64,000 bases of DNA, taken from positions 1-64,000 of the forward strand of contig JAQCKF010000013.1 of NCBI GenBank assembly GCA_027592275.1. Direction: 5' to 3'. The notes below the pieces were generated by a model. The model searched no databases and was not told the DNA's origin. It saw only the letters and a program-made list of their open reading frames with translations. This document shows, one piece after another, positions 30,150-40,307 of this stretch (positions within the stretch are counted from its first letter, which is position 1; each line of letters starts with the position of its first letter). This DNA is from Pseudomonadota bacterium (GTDB lineage: Bacteria > Pseudomonadota > Gammaproteobacteria > Pseudomonadales > Pseudohongiellaceae). A program made the position numbers and the translations under genes.

Positions 30150-30851
30150 CTAGTGCAGCACGGCAGTTTCAGGCTTAGCCTTAGTTTCGGCAAATTCGGG
30201 ATGCAAGATATCCCCGCGCTTCGCTAGCAGCAGGTCGTGTCGACTTAGGCGATCATACTCATCTGTTGCCTGCACATCGATGTCTTCCAATAAGACGCAG
30301 ACGACATCATCATCTTCGATATCCACAACGATACAGGGCCTGAACCCAATGATCGTATTCAACGAGGCAAGTGCACCGATCTCGCAACTGTGAACGGGAT
30401 ACAATCCGTTGAACTCTTTCAATAAACCGTAAGACGTGAACGCTACGCCGAACCCTGCCGCCGCCACAACATGAATGATGTCGATAATCGCTGGATCAGT
30501 TAAGTCGATGCGGACCGTGTCAGATATTCGCTGCTTATTCGCGAGCTGCTCTTGATTCACGAGCTTCAAGAATAAGCTAATGTCTTCTTGATTCCATTCT
30601 AGGGTCTCTTCTTTTTCCGAACGAATACTGTCAGACGAAAGACTCAAGACACTGGTTTCGATGGTGAGGTCTTTGATCTCGGTCTCGGGCGGACAGGGAA
30701 CAATCATAGATACAGAGCAATAGCCTTCGCTGCTCTCTGCGCCTAAGCGCCACAGGAATGGGATTTCGGCAGTTAATTCAATCATAGTAAAATACTGGAC
30801 AACTAGTGGTAGTGGAAACATAGCACATTCCTTTAGTTGGCAAAATCTCAA
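30150..30851 (-). CDS. hypothetical protein
   Basis: 233 aa ORF occupying an otherwise empty region; no family recognised; internal start MIELTAEIP possible. Confidence 0.6.
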   Translation of the reverse strand: MRFCQLKECAMFPLPLVVQYFTMIELTAEIPFLWRLGAESSEGYCSVSMIVPCPPETEIKDLTIETSVLSLSSDSIRSEKEETLEWNQEDISLFLKLVNQEQLANKQRISDTVRIDLTDPAIIDIIHVVAAAGFGVAFTSYGLLKEFNGLYPVHSCEIGALASLNTIIGFRPCIVVDIEDDDVVCVLLEDIDVQATDEYDRLSRHDLLLAKRGDILHPEFAETKAKPETAVLH

Positions 30852-31336
30852 TGTGAGTAACTCCTAATCGCTCTGACATCGAGCAATTTACGACTAGTTA
30901 TTTTTTGGTGCACTTAGCGCACACTGCTAACACACTCTCCAGCAAGCTTTCTTAAGCCATTGAGGATGCTAGGGAATTCCATTAATCCATCCATAAGTTT
31001 TTTTCCACAGATTCTGTGGATAAGTCAGTGGGTAATTCTTCAAGAATCGCTTCAAGCCTCTAAAATACGCCTCTATGACACAGATTGATCAAATTTTAAT
31101 CAATAGGTTATATTCTTATTATTCAGTGACTTACGAGTTCTGGAAGTGACGATCTAAAATAAAACCTGCTTATTCTTAGCGTTTTATGACAGGGGCTTCA
31201 TTTTTGTGCATAAATTCTCGCATCAAACGCAATCTACGGAATGTAAGAATTCCTTTATCACTGTTTTTATTGAAGTTTTTCTGCCTATAATACCGTTCGT
31301 TCTTACCGGTAATTATTGGAATTCGCACACACCGCA

Positions 31337-31795
31337 ATGTTGAAAGATTCACGTAAAATCACAGCTTTAGTTTGCCTCGCGTTATTAGTAGTAATAGCCG
31401 TATTCACATGGGCAATATTTCGCAGCAATCGCCTCGAAGCCTCTGCCCAGGAAATGGCAGTTCAGGTTGTTGAGGAATCATTTTCCGAACACTATCCCAG
31501 GCTACTCATCGAAAATTCGCATCCTGACTATCAGGCAGAAACACCAGTGGAGCTGCTAGTTAGCTATGTGAATGGCATCAAAGGTCAAACTGGACCTCTA
31601 GAATCCTTAGAGAGTATCCGAGGGAATGCGGAGATTCCACTTATAAGCTTCGGTCAAAGCGATTATTTCGCAAGCTATGAGCTTAAACTGATTTTTCGAA
31701 ACACGCCCGCAGCCGTGCAAATAGATATGCAATTCACTGAAGGCCGATGGCAAGTAACCAGACTTGAAGCTATAGCAGATGCTCTAATCTATTAG
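31337..31795 (+). CDS. hypothetical membrane-anchored protein
   Basis: ATG at MLKDSRKITALVCLALLVVIAVFTWAIF; N-terminal TM then soluble domain (listed ORF begins at an upstream TTG). Confidence 0.6.
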   Translation: MLKDSRKITALVCLALLVVIAVFTWAIFRSNRLEASAQEMAVQVVEESFSEHYPRLLIENSHPDYQAETPVELLVSYVNGIKGQTGPLESLESIRGNAEIPLISFGQSDYFASYELKLIFRNTPAAVQIDMQFTEGRWQVTRLEAIADALIY

Positions 31796-31817
31796 GCAGC
31801 CAACCAAGCTTACAATG

Positions 31818-32165
31818 CTAATTTACAATGAGCTGGTAAACCGAAGGCACTAACAGCATCGCACAAACCATTGCCAGTAGAGCATCGCGGTCTAGGTGAT
31901 ACTGCACTAGCGTCGCATCCGGCAGATTGAAGGCAAATACCCCCACCAGCACAAGCATCAGCAGAACAAGGCTTCTGCTAAGTAATAACCCAGCCACCAG
32001 AAATGCAATAGAGAATACAATAATGTAATTACTTTCTAGCCCGAAACGGGCGAGGATCTCATTCGCTATCGCTATCCCCAAGGTAATGAAAACTACTACA
32101 CAATATACAAGCGGCTGAATTAACTGCTTTTGTCGTTCCATAAATACACCTCTAAAACTGACCAC
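31818..32165 (-). CDS. hypothetical small membrane protein
   Basis: 115 aa, several hydrophobic helices. Confidence 0.55.
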   Translation of the reverse strand: MVSFRGVFMERQKQLIQPLVYCVVVFITLGIAIANEILARFGLESNYIIVFSIAFLVAGLLLSRSLVLLMLVLVGVFAFNLPDATLVQYHLDRDALLAMVCAMLLVPSVYQLIVN

Positions 32166-32423
32166 TTTCAGTGGGCTTCAGAATCAATATAGAACAAGCA
32201 GAAGGGTTTAGTGCGGGTAAACTCCCAGAACATGAACTGGTTCAAACACTAGTTGTGCGCTACTCCTCACTTTGTTCAAGATTACACAGAACGAACTTTT
32301 TTGAGGGAGTAAAACAGTGTATAACCCCATAAATACGGCGGGATTTGCGAGGATTTCCGTCAATCGATAAAGAGGACCACTCGGAACCTGCGGGACTAGG
32401 GCTGAACTACTCTATGATCGGCA

Positions 32424-34753
32424 CTACTGAGCAACGACGCGCAATAATTGTTGGTAGTCACTTAGGCCCCTGAATATTTTCTCGATTCCATCCTGCTTCA
32501 TGGTCTGCATGCCATCTTTGAGCGCCTGTGCGCGTATCAAGTCCAGCTCCGCCTTCTTGTAGATCATGGCCTGCAACTCATTCGTACCCATTAGCAATTC
32601 GTGAATGCCGGTTCTGCCTTTATAGCCAGTTCCGCCACAGTCATCGCAACCTACTGAGCCCTGCAATTCGATATTGTTCAGGTCATAAGGCAAATCTTTG
32701 AATGCCTCCCGGCCATAGGCATCGACCAGGTGATCGAGTTCCTTCTGATCAGGCTTATACGGTTGCTTACATTTAGCGCAGAGCGTTCTCATCAAACGCT
32801 GCGCTAATACACCTAGCAGCGCATCTGAGAAGTTAACCGGATCAAGGCCCAAATCAAGTAGACGAGTTATTGTTTCCGGTGCGGAATTAGTGTGCAAGGT
32901 AGATAAAACCAAGTGACCCGTTAGAGACGCCTCGACACCGATACTCGCGGTCTCATGGTCACGCATCTCACCAATTAGAATGACGTCAGGATCGGCACGC
33001 AGAAAGGCTCGCATCGCCGTTGCAAAGGTAAAGTCAATCTTCGGCAACATCTGCACCTGCTGCAGACCTGGCTGTGTTATCTCTACGGGATCTTCCGCCG
33101 TCCAAATCTTTTTGTCAGGCTTATTGATGTACCCGAGCACGGCGTGCAAGGTAGTAGTCTTACCGGAACCGGTTGGTCCCACAACAAGGAACAGTCCATG
33201 TGGGTGAGCCGATGCCTTGATCACTTTCTCCAAGTTTCTAGGGCTTAGATTCAGTTTATCCAACGGCATCGCGCTACCAGCAGCGAGAATGCGCAGTACG
33301 GCACTTTCACCTTGTACGGTAGGTACGGTGGCGACGCGAAGCTCCAGACGCTTGCCTCTAACCTTCAGCTTACACTTGCCATCCTGAGGCAAGCGCTTCT
33401 CAGTGATATTCAATCGGGAAATAACTTTGACACGAGCAATCATTGCCGCGCAGTGTTCCTTGGGCACCTTAAGTAACTCTCTGCAAATACCATCGACACG
33501 TATTCGTACACCACCAGGCGCATCGTCTTTACCGGGCTCGATATGTATATCCGAGGCACCCAATCTCTCCGATTCGGTGATGATTCGATTAACCAGCTGA
33601 ATGATGCCGGATGTCGCCGCTAGTCCTTCGTCTTCGTCATCATCGCTACCGCTATCGACCTCGATGCCACCCTCGCCTCCGAGTGAATCGAACACATCAT
33701 CGAAACCGGCTTCCATATCGGCATCGGCATCGCCACGCAAGAATTGGTGAATATGTTCAGGAAGGCCCACACGAAAGACATAATTTCTAGCGTTAACAAC
33801 ACCCTGAATCTCCATAATTCGCTGATAGTCAGATGGATCATCAATGAGGATGACCGCTTCTTCCTTGTTGCCTGCTACCGGCAGCCAGAGATTACTTTTA
33901 AGATAACTCACACCGATATTTTCTAACAGATCAAAGGGTAGTACGTGATCGGCGTCATACTCATATAAGGAACGCGGTAATAATGTTCCAGTGACTTGCC
34001 GATGTCATCGGCTTCAATATTGAACTCTTCCATGAGACTGCGTGTAACTGAACCGCCATAGAGTGCAACATTGTTCTGCATTTCTGCGAGTTCAACACCA
34101 GAAATTTTGCTTTTCTGCACGAGATAGTCGTAAGGACCCTGTGTACTTTGCAGAGAAGAACGAAACTGTTTAGCCAACATCTGACTAACCATCATTGCAT
34201 GTTTCAAATCGGTCTTCGTGAACTCCCGATCGCCCTCGAAATTAATCAACTGCATGACTCCCAACAGGATTTCATCCTTGATGGGAACAATGATCATGGA
34301 TTTTACATTCCAGCCTTTAGCTTCACTGAAACGCTTATCGAATTGCAGTCGCGGATGGATGTCTATCAGCTCTTCGCTGTTTAAAACATTTTTAATAACA
34401 AGAGCTCTCTGGCTAAGCGCAACATATCCGGCCAGCGATGTTGGGCTGAACGGCACTCTGATCTCGATGGAATCATCGTCGTCTGGATCGCCACCTTTGA
34501 AACTGGCCAGAATTTCCTTGCCGTTGTCTACACTCTGATAAACCGTGAACAGTTTGACGTCAAGCAACCCAAGCAGGTCCTGCTCGACTTCCTTCATGGC
34601 CGTCTTTAGTTTCTTGCTGTATTTGAGGCGTTGATAGATTTTGGACAAGTTAGCGACAAATTCGTCCTGCTTCTCCACAACCGGTGGCGGTGGCGTTTCT
34701 ATCTCTATATCTGTGCTAGCTATCTCAGTCATTTTTTTCAATAGTTCCAGCAT
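32424..34753 (-). pseudogene. GAF-MshEN-GspE/PilB family ATPase split by an apparent 1-bp deletion (ORFs 33923-34753 and 32424-33911)
   Basis: Upstream ORF: GAF domain plus start of MshEN domain (LMEEFNIEADDIGKSLEHYYRVPYM). Downstream frame continues EYDADHVLPFDLLENIGVSYLKSNLWLPVAGNKEEAVILIDDPSDYQRI and then a full secretion ATPase (VVGPTGSGKTTTLHAVL, IGEMRDHETASIGVEASLTGHLVLSTLHTN). Restoring one G near 33961-33962 joins the frames. Confidence 0.88.
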
Positions 34754-34925
34754 CTATATAGTCAGATGTTTGAAATGGCCTGTTCGACCTCGGCTCCAAT
34801 CGAAGCCCATTCTACGTGCTTTACCTACCAAGATGTGACGAAAATTCTGCCATATTCTGAGGTTTTGGCCGATAACAAAGCCTATCATGCTCTATATTTC
34901 TTCAATATTGTCACAACGGGCCAAA

Positions 34926-35741
34926 ATGCCAGCTATTTCAATCAGTTTCAATAGGTTTTTGCTGTTATTACTGCTACACACCGCAGTAATTCCGGCGGCT
35001 TGGGGACAATTACCACAGTTCAATCCACAACAGATGGATTGGCTAGGCGACCAAATTTTTGCGAACGAGTGCAATAGAAACTTTAGCTGTCTTACCAGCT
35101 GGAACGAAGGCGAGGACTTTCCCTCACTCGGCATAGGTCACTTTATCTGGTATTCCGCGCAGCAAAACGAGCGCTTCGAAGAAACCTTTCCAAACTTATT
35201 AGCCTTCTACAAGAAGCACGGCTATGAGTTACCAAACTGGTTGGAGGCCTTAGAAAGTCCTGACTCTCCATGGCAGAGCAGAGAGCAATTCCTAGCAGAT
35301 ATCGACAGTCAGAGAATGCAACAGCTGCGCGACTTCCTAGGCTCGACCACCGAGCTTCAAGTGCTGTTTATCGTCGAAAGATTGCATGACTCTACAGCCG
35401 ATCTCTTTCGCGGCTTAGAACCGTCTCAGCAAAGCTCTGTAGAGACCAGTTTCTATGAGGTCGCCAATTCACAGCCACCCTATGGCATGTATGCCCTGAT
35501 CGACTATGTGCATTTTAAGGGAACAGGCATTGCACCTAGCGAGCGTTATCAAGGCGAAGGCTGGGGGCTGCTGCAGGTTCTGCTGGAATTGCAGGGCAGC
35601 GCTGCAAATCTGGATGATTTTGTAACGGCTGCTACTCGGGTATTGGAGCGACGCGTTTCAAATGCTCCTACTCAGCGCGCAGAACAGCGTTGGATAGCCG
35701 GTTGGAGCAATAGATTGCAGACCTATTTGCCTAACCAGTAG
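34926..35741 (+). CDS. secreted protein of unknown function with lysozyme-like SLGIGHF motif
   Basis: Signal peptide from MPAISISFNRFLLLLLLHTAVIPAAWGQ; FANECNRNFSCLTSWNEGEDFPSLGIGHFIWY. Confidence 0.7.
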   Translation: MPAISISFNRFLLLLLLHTAVIPAAWGQLPQFNPQQMDWLGDQIFANECNRNFSCLTSWNEGEDFPSLGIGHFIWYSAQQNERFEETFPNLLAFYKKHGYELPNWLEALESPDSPWQSREQFLADIDSQRMQQLRDFLGSTTELQVLFIVERLHDSTADLFRGLEPSQQSSVETSFYEVANSQPPYGMYALIDYVHFKGTGIAPSERYQGEGWGLLQVLLELQGSAANLDDFVTAATRVLERRVSNAPTQRAEQRWIAGWSNRLQTYLPNQ

Positions 35742-35900
35742 AGGCTCAGCGAGCCTGCTTACTAGGCACTGGTCGCTAGACTCAAACCCATTTAAGCTAT
35801 AAGCTTTTCTCCCTACCGTTTACAGATGAATTGACTCGATCCGCTCATCTGACTCTCTAGATACCCTAGCTCTATTGAACTACTTAGCGAATCAATCAGC

Positions 35901-36977
35901 ATGTCTTTCGAACGTAAAAATATTGAGAAAATGCAGGGCTATGCACCGGGCGAACAAACCGGAGCAGCGAATACTATTAAGCTCAACACCAATGAGAACC
36001 CCTACCCGCCTAGCCCCCAAGTGGCTGAAGCCCTGAAATCGATCGACGTGGCCTCCCTCAGGCGCTATCCGTCACCGATGGCCGATTCGTTTCGAGAAGC
36101 CGCAAGCCGGCTGCACAATGTCCCCGCCGTGCAGATCATTCCCACTAACGGCGGTGATGAATTATTACGCCTCGTTTTGACTACCTATGTTGAACAACTA
36201 GATACCATCGCTGTCTGCAAACCCAGCTATTCCTTATATCCGGTTCTCGCTGAAATTCAGGGATGTCGATTCGAAGAGATTTCGCTCAATGATGACTGGA
36301 GCATGCCAGAGAATTTTCTAGAGCAATTGAATAAGTCTGCGGCTAAGCTGTTGATTTTGGTTAACCCAAACGCACCTACCGGCGCCCTGCTGCGTGCCGA
36401 CTATCTTGCCGAGATAGCCGAAAATTTTTCGGGGCTATTGTTAATCGATGAGGCCTATGTCGATTTTGTCGATCCAGAACTCAACTACGATTCAATATCC
36501 TTGATTAATTCCCACGATAATATTCTGATACTCAGAACATTGAGCAAAGCATACTCACTTGCAGGCCTGCGCTTTGGCTATGGTATTGCAGCGAAATCGC
36601 TGATCGAACCGATGATGTTTAAGACGCGTGACAGCTATAACACCGACCATATCGCCCAGAGTCTCGCGACCGCCGCACTAGATTCATCCGAATATGCACG
36701 AGAAAACTGTGTACGCATTCGTCAAAGTCGAGAGCAACTGCGCGCAGATTTACACGCACTTGGCCTTACCGTTCCAGCGAGCCAAAGCAACTTCATCTTG
36801 TGTCAGGTTCCAGAATCGGTGGGCGCCGAAAAACTCTACCTGCAATTGAAACAACGCAATATTCTAGTGCGTTATTTCGAACAAGATCGACTACGTGACA
36901 AGCTCCGAATTTCAATTGGCACGGGCACAGAAAACGCGGCACTAGTTGCTGCGATAAAAGAACTCACGCAGCAATAA
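35901..36977 (+). CDS. hisC: histidinol-phosphate aminotransferase
   Basis: KLNTNENPYPPSPQVAEAL, PNAPTGALL, LIDEAYVDF, RTLSKAYSLAGLRFGYG. Confidence 0.93.
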   Translation: MSFERKNIEKMQGYAPGEQTGAANTIKLNTNENPYPPSPQVAEALKSIDVASLRRYPSPMADSFREAASRLHNVPAVQIIPTNGGDELLRLVLTTYVEQLDTIAVCKPSYSLYPVLAEIQGCRFEEISLNDDWSMPENFLEQLNKSAAKLLILVNPNAPTGALLRADYLAEIAENFSGLLLIDEAYVDFVDPELNYDSISLINSHDNILILRTLSKAYSLAGLRFGYGIAAKSLIEPMMFKTRDSYNTDHIAQSLATAALDSSEYARENCVRIRQSREQLRADLHALGLTVPASQSNFILCQVPESVGAEKLYLQLKQRNILVRYFEQDRLRDKLRISIGTGTENAALVAAIKELTQQ

Positions 36978-37114
36978 GCGCCTCCTCTAGAAATAGTAAA
37001 TCGCTGTTTTGTCTAGCTGCTTCTGTTACCATAGTTAGAACCTAGGGGCTTCGAGTGTATGGCATTTCTCACAGCCGCCACTACTAGACTATTTCCGAAG
37101 ATTGACCCAAAACT

Positions 37115-37567
37115 ATGCCCGAACTTAACTCTGAAACCGACAACACCAGCAATAAAAAGCGGCTGCACTATTGCCCGAAATGTAAGAAACCACTGCGACG
37201 AATTCAGGGAAAGATGGGGCCTTTCTGGGGCTGCAGCGGGTTTCCTGATTGCCGCGCCTCCCTCAACGATGTAGATGGCAAGCCTTCTGAAGATGTGGAC
37301 GAGCACTACCGCTGCCCGCTGTGCACACGCCAATTAGTAAAGGCGGATAAGGAAAAAGGAGACTATTGGTTTTGCAGCGGATACTCAAAGGGTTGTAAGG
37401 TGACTCTTCCAGACCATGATGGCGTGCCCGAGGCGGCCTATCAATGTCAAAAATGTAATAACCTACTGGTTAAACGCAGCGGTAAAAATGGTGTATTCTG
37501 GGGTTGCAGCGACTACCCCAACTGCACTGCCAGTTATAACGACGATGCCAACAGGCCAAAGTTTTGA
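37115..37567 (+). CDS. stand-alone triple topoisomerase-type C4 zinc-finger protein
   Basis: Three C4 zinc ribbons: YCPKCKKPLRRIQGKMGPFWGCSGFPDC, RCPLCTRQLVKADKEKGDYWFCSGYSKGC, QCQKCNNLLVKRSGKNGVFWGCSDYPNC. Confidence 0.88.
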   Translation: MPELNSETDNTSNKKRLHYCPKCKKPLRRIQGKMGPFWGCSGFPDCRASLNDVDGKPSEDVDEHYRCPLCTRQLVKADKEKGDYWFCSGYSKGCKVTLPDHDGVPEAAYQCQKCNNLLVKRSGKNGVFWGCSDYPNCTASYNDDANRPKF

Positions 37568-37803
37568 TTTTTTCACTACTCAAAATACGCAAGAAAACCG
37601 CTGCCGTGCTAGTAGGTATCGCCTGTGGTCTAGCCTGTGTATGGGTGGTTGCGACCTGGCAACAACTCTCCATTCAGGAGATCCTCAATATGCTCCTGGG
37701 CAGCATTCTGCTTCTTGGCGGAATTATGCTCGCGGCTTTATGTGTAGTTGCCGCATTCACTTTGCTTAGGAAATTACTGAGTAAGATGAATAGCTCCGAA
37801 TAA
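37564..37803 (+). CDS. small membrane protein
   Basis: 79 aa, two TM helices; 4-nt overlap with upstream zinc-finger gene. Confidence 0.6.
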   Translation: MIFSLLKIRKKTAAVLVGIACGLACVWVVATWQQLSIQEILNMLLGSILLLGGIMLAALCVVAAFTLLRKLLSKMNSSE

Positions 37804-37839
37804 GTAATCCGACCCTCAGTTATTAGAGGCTCCCTAAGA

Positions 37840-38316
37840 TTAGGGCAGCGGCAAACCCCGTGACATGATAAGCGCATCTTCCCTATCGCTTTTACTGGGA
37901 TAATAGTTTTTGCGTTCTCCAATCTGTACAAAACCCATCGAACGATAGAGATTGATCGCGCCCTCATTGGAGCGGCGAACCTCAAGAAAACAGACTTCAG
38001 CCTCCTGTTTGTGAGCCCGATCAAGCAGCAACTTAAACAGTTTTCTACCGTAGCCATTACGCTGATATTCCGGGCGTACACACAACGTTAGTAGATGACA
38101 CTCACCGATTGCTACAGATACGACAGCATGAGCAACGATCTGCTGTTTATTGGCCAAGACCCAACATTGATAACCCGCTCTAAGGCAATCGATAATGATG
38201 CGCTTAGTCCAAGGATGGTCATAGGCGGACGCTTCATTCTGCGCAACTAGCTCGACATCGCTAGTTCGCATTGTTCGAGCAAAGAAATCCGTTTTGGGAG
38301 TAATTTCAGGAGGCAT
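37840..38316 (-). CDS. rimI: ribosomal protein S18 alanine N-acetyltransferase
   Basis: GNAT fold: LLTLCVRPEYQRNGYGRKLFKLLLDRAHKQEAEVCFLEVRRSNEGAINLYRSMGFVQIGERKNYYP. Confidence 0.92.
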   Translation of the reverse strand: MPPEITPKTDFFARTMRTSDVELVAQNEASAYDHPWTKRIIIDCLRAGYQCWVLANKQQIVAHAVVSVAIGECHLLTLCVRPEYQRNGYGRKLFKLLLDRAHKQEAEVCFLEVRRSNEGAINLYRSMGFVQIGERKNYYPSKSDREDALIMSRGLPLP

Positions 38317-38347
38317 AAATTTTAGGCATTAGCGCGCAGGTTTAGTT

Positions 38348-39157
38348 CTAGCTAGAGTTATCGATTCGCTTTCGCAGTGCCTGCAAATGCTGCCATACAT
38401 CTCTCTTTAGGGTGGATACCGCCAGCATCGAGGCTAAACTATGCGTTACCGTAATGAAGTAGCCTTTGCTGCTCTCAAAATCTCGCGCGTTCTTGTTCGC
38501 ATCAAACTGTAGTAGAACATCTTCAATCTGCCCTGCAAACACCAGCAGGTTAGTGAAGCCATCTGTCTCTTTTCGCATCTGCAGAAATCCTGAAATTGCT
38601 TTCGCCGCCTCTACCCGCGGCGTATTCTTCATGGAGTATCCACTAAGCAAGGGCCAGGAAAACTCTTCTGCTTTTAGGTTGGACTCGAAGCCATCCTGTC
38701 CTAAAGCCTTTAGAATTGCTTGCATCAACGTCAGCGATTCTTCGCTGAGTTGCGCAGAGCCCTGGGTAGGCACCTCGTCGAGTACCGCCAGTCTTTCATT
38801 AATTCGGTAGTATCGTAGCGTAAAGCTTAGGCTGCTCTCTTGATCCAACGCCGTAGCAGATTCATTCTCACTTTCTGGCACCTTACTCGATTGTCGAATA
38901 GGCGTTACCGTCGCTTTGCCAGGGGCAGGTGAGCGCGAACGCAGTTCTTCTATCGCGTCAAGCCCACTGGCTTCTCTCGCGCTCTTCGCGGAAATCTCGG
39001 TCTTCCCTTGAATTGGCTCATTAAGCTCAGACAGGACGGTGTTTAAAGCTGGAAAATCGTATTCAGGCGAAGCTTTCGCGCCTGGCAACTGTTGCCGCGG
39101 GAAATAGGTCTGAATATCCATGGCCGCTAAATAGGCCTGTCTTTTACGTTCATTCAT
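38348..39157 (-). CDS. hypothetical protein (rimI-linked)
   Basis: Start MNERKRQAYLAAMDIQTYFPRQQLPGAKASPEYDF; adjacent to rimI. Confidence 0.7.
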   Translation of the reverse strand: MNERKRQAYLAAMDIQTYFPRQQLPGAKASPEYDFPALNTVLSELNEPIQGKTEISAKSAREASGLDAIEELRSRSPAPGKATVTPIRQSSKVPESENESATALDQESSLSFTLRYYRINERLAVLDEVPTQGSAQLSEESLTLMQAILKALGQDGFESNLKAEEFSWPLLSGYSMKNTPRVEAAKAISGFLQMRKETDGFTNLLVFAGQIEDVLLQFDANKNARDFESSKGYFITVTHSLASMLAVSTLKRDVWQHLQALRKRIDNSS

Positions 39158-39323
39158 CGCGGGGCGCACTACAGAAAAATCTAGGTATAAATATACGCGT
39201 TTGCGCCAGCCACAACAATACAATCACCAATAACTCTAGAGGCAATTGCAGGAATACCTCCAACAATTGAAGTAGAGACCTATTCGTGATTGAATCCGCG
39301 TTCGTTGTATTCGAGGTAACCCC

Positions 39324-40307
39324 ATGAAAGCGATAGTTTGTAAGACCTATGGTCCCCCTGAAAATCTTGTCCTAGAGGAGATCGATGATCCAGTCGCCGC
39401 AGAGAATGAGGCGGTCGTTCAGATTTACTCTGCATCACTGAATTTTCCAGACGGATTGCAAATTCAAGGTAAATACCAATTCCAACCTCCGATGCCATTC
39501 ACACCTGGCTCAGAAGTTGGCGGAATAATTACCTCTGTTGGTGCGGGCATTCAAGACTTCGCGGTTGGCGATAGAGTCATGGCCACACCGGGTATAGGCG
39601 GATTAGCTGAACAGGTCGCCGTCAAGGCCGATGGCCTACGAAAGATTCCAGACAGCATGGATTTCAAGACAGCTGCCGGCTTCGCGATGATTTACACAAC
39701 ATCCTATTACGCCCTGAAGCAACGCGCACAGTTGCAAGCTGGCGAAACTCTACTCGTTCTCGGTGCCAGTGGCGGTGTCGGCCTAGCCGCGGTTGAACTA
39801 GGCAAGCTGATGGGCGCCAAAGTGATTGCTGCTGCAAGCTCTGACGAGAAACTTGATTTCGTCAACCGACTGAATCCTGATGCATTGCTCAACTATGGCG
39901 ATGGTGAACTCAAAGAGCGAGTAAAAGAACTCACCGGTGGTACTGGTGCCGACGTAATCTACGATCCAGTAGGCGGCGACCTCTTCGACCAAAGCTGCCG
40001 CTGCATAAACTGGAATGGAAGACTCCTAGTTGTGGGATTCGCCAGCGGGCGCATTCCTGAGTACAAGGCTAATCTCGCCCTACTCAAAGGATCATCCATG
40101 GTAGGGGTATTCCTCGGGCGCTTCCGAAAAGAAGAACCTGCAGAATATGAGAAAAACTTCGCCGAGTTGCTAGATATGTACGACGCAGGAAAATTAAAAC
40201 CCATCGTCACCGAATCTTTCGCAATGACTGATTTTGTAGACGCGTTTAATGTATTCACCGAACGCAAAGTCATGGGCAAAGTGACGCTGGAGATACGCAA
40301 AGAGTGA
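39324..40307 (+). CDS. NADPH:quinone oxidoreductase family (zinc-free MDR)
   Basis: MKAIVCKTYGPPENLVLEEIDDP, VLGASGGVGLAAVELGKLMGAKVIAAASS. Confidence 0.94.
   Translation: MKAIVCKTYGPPENLVLEEIDDPVAAENEAVVQIYSASLNFPDGLQIQGKYQFQPPMPFTPGSEVGGIITSVGAGIQDFAVGDRVMATPGIGGLAEQVAVKADGLRKIPDSMDFKTAAGFAMIYTTSYYALKQRAQLQAGETLLVLGASGGVGLAAVELGKLMGAKVIAAASSDEKLDFVNRLNPDALLNYGDGELKERVKELTGGTGADVIYDPVGGDLFDQSCRCINWNGRLLVVGFASGRIPEYKANLALLKGSSMVGVFLGRFRKEEPAEYEKNFAELLDMYDAGKLKPIVTESFAMTDFVDAFNVFTERKVMGKVTLEIRKE

Noticed and set aside
30870-30890. tctgacatcgagcaa shared with position ~97-111
   Set aside because: A 15-mer shared once in 64 kb is compatible with chance; no flanking structure is shared.
31001-31130. 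Possible oriC
   Set aside because: Only two DnaA-like boxes and no dnaA/dnaN/gidA neighbours; kept only as a possible DnaA site.
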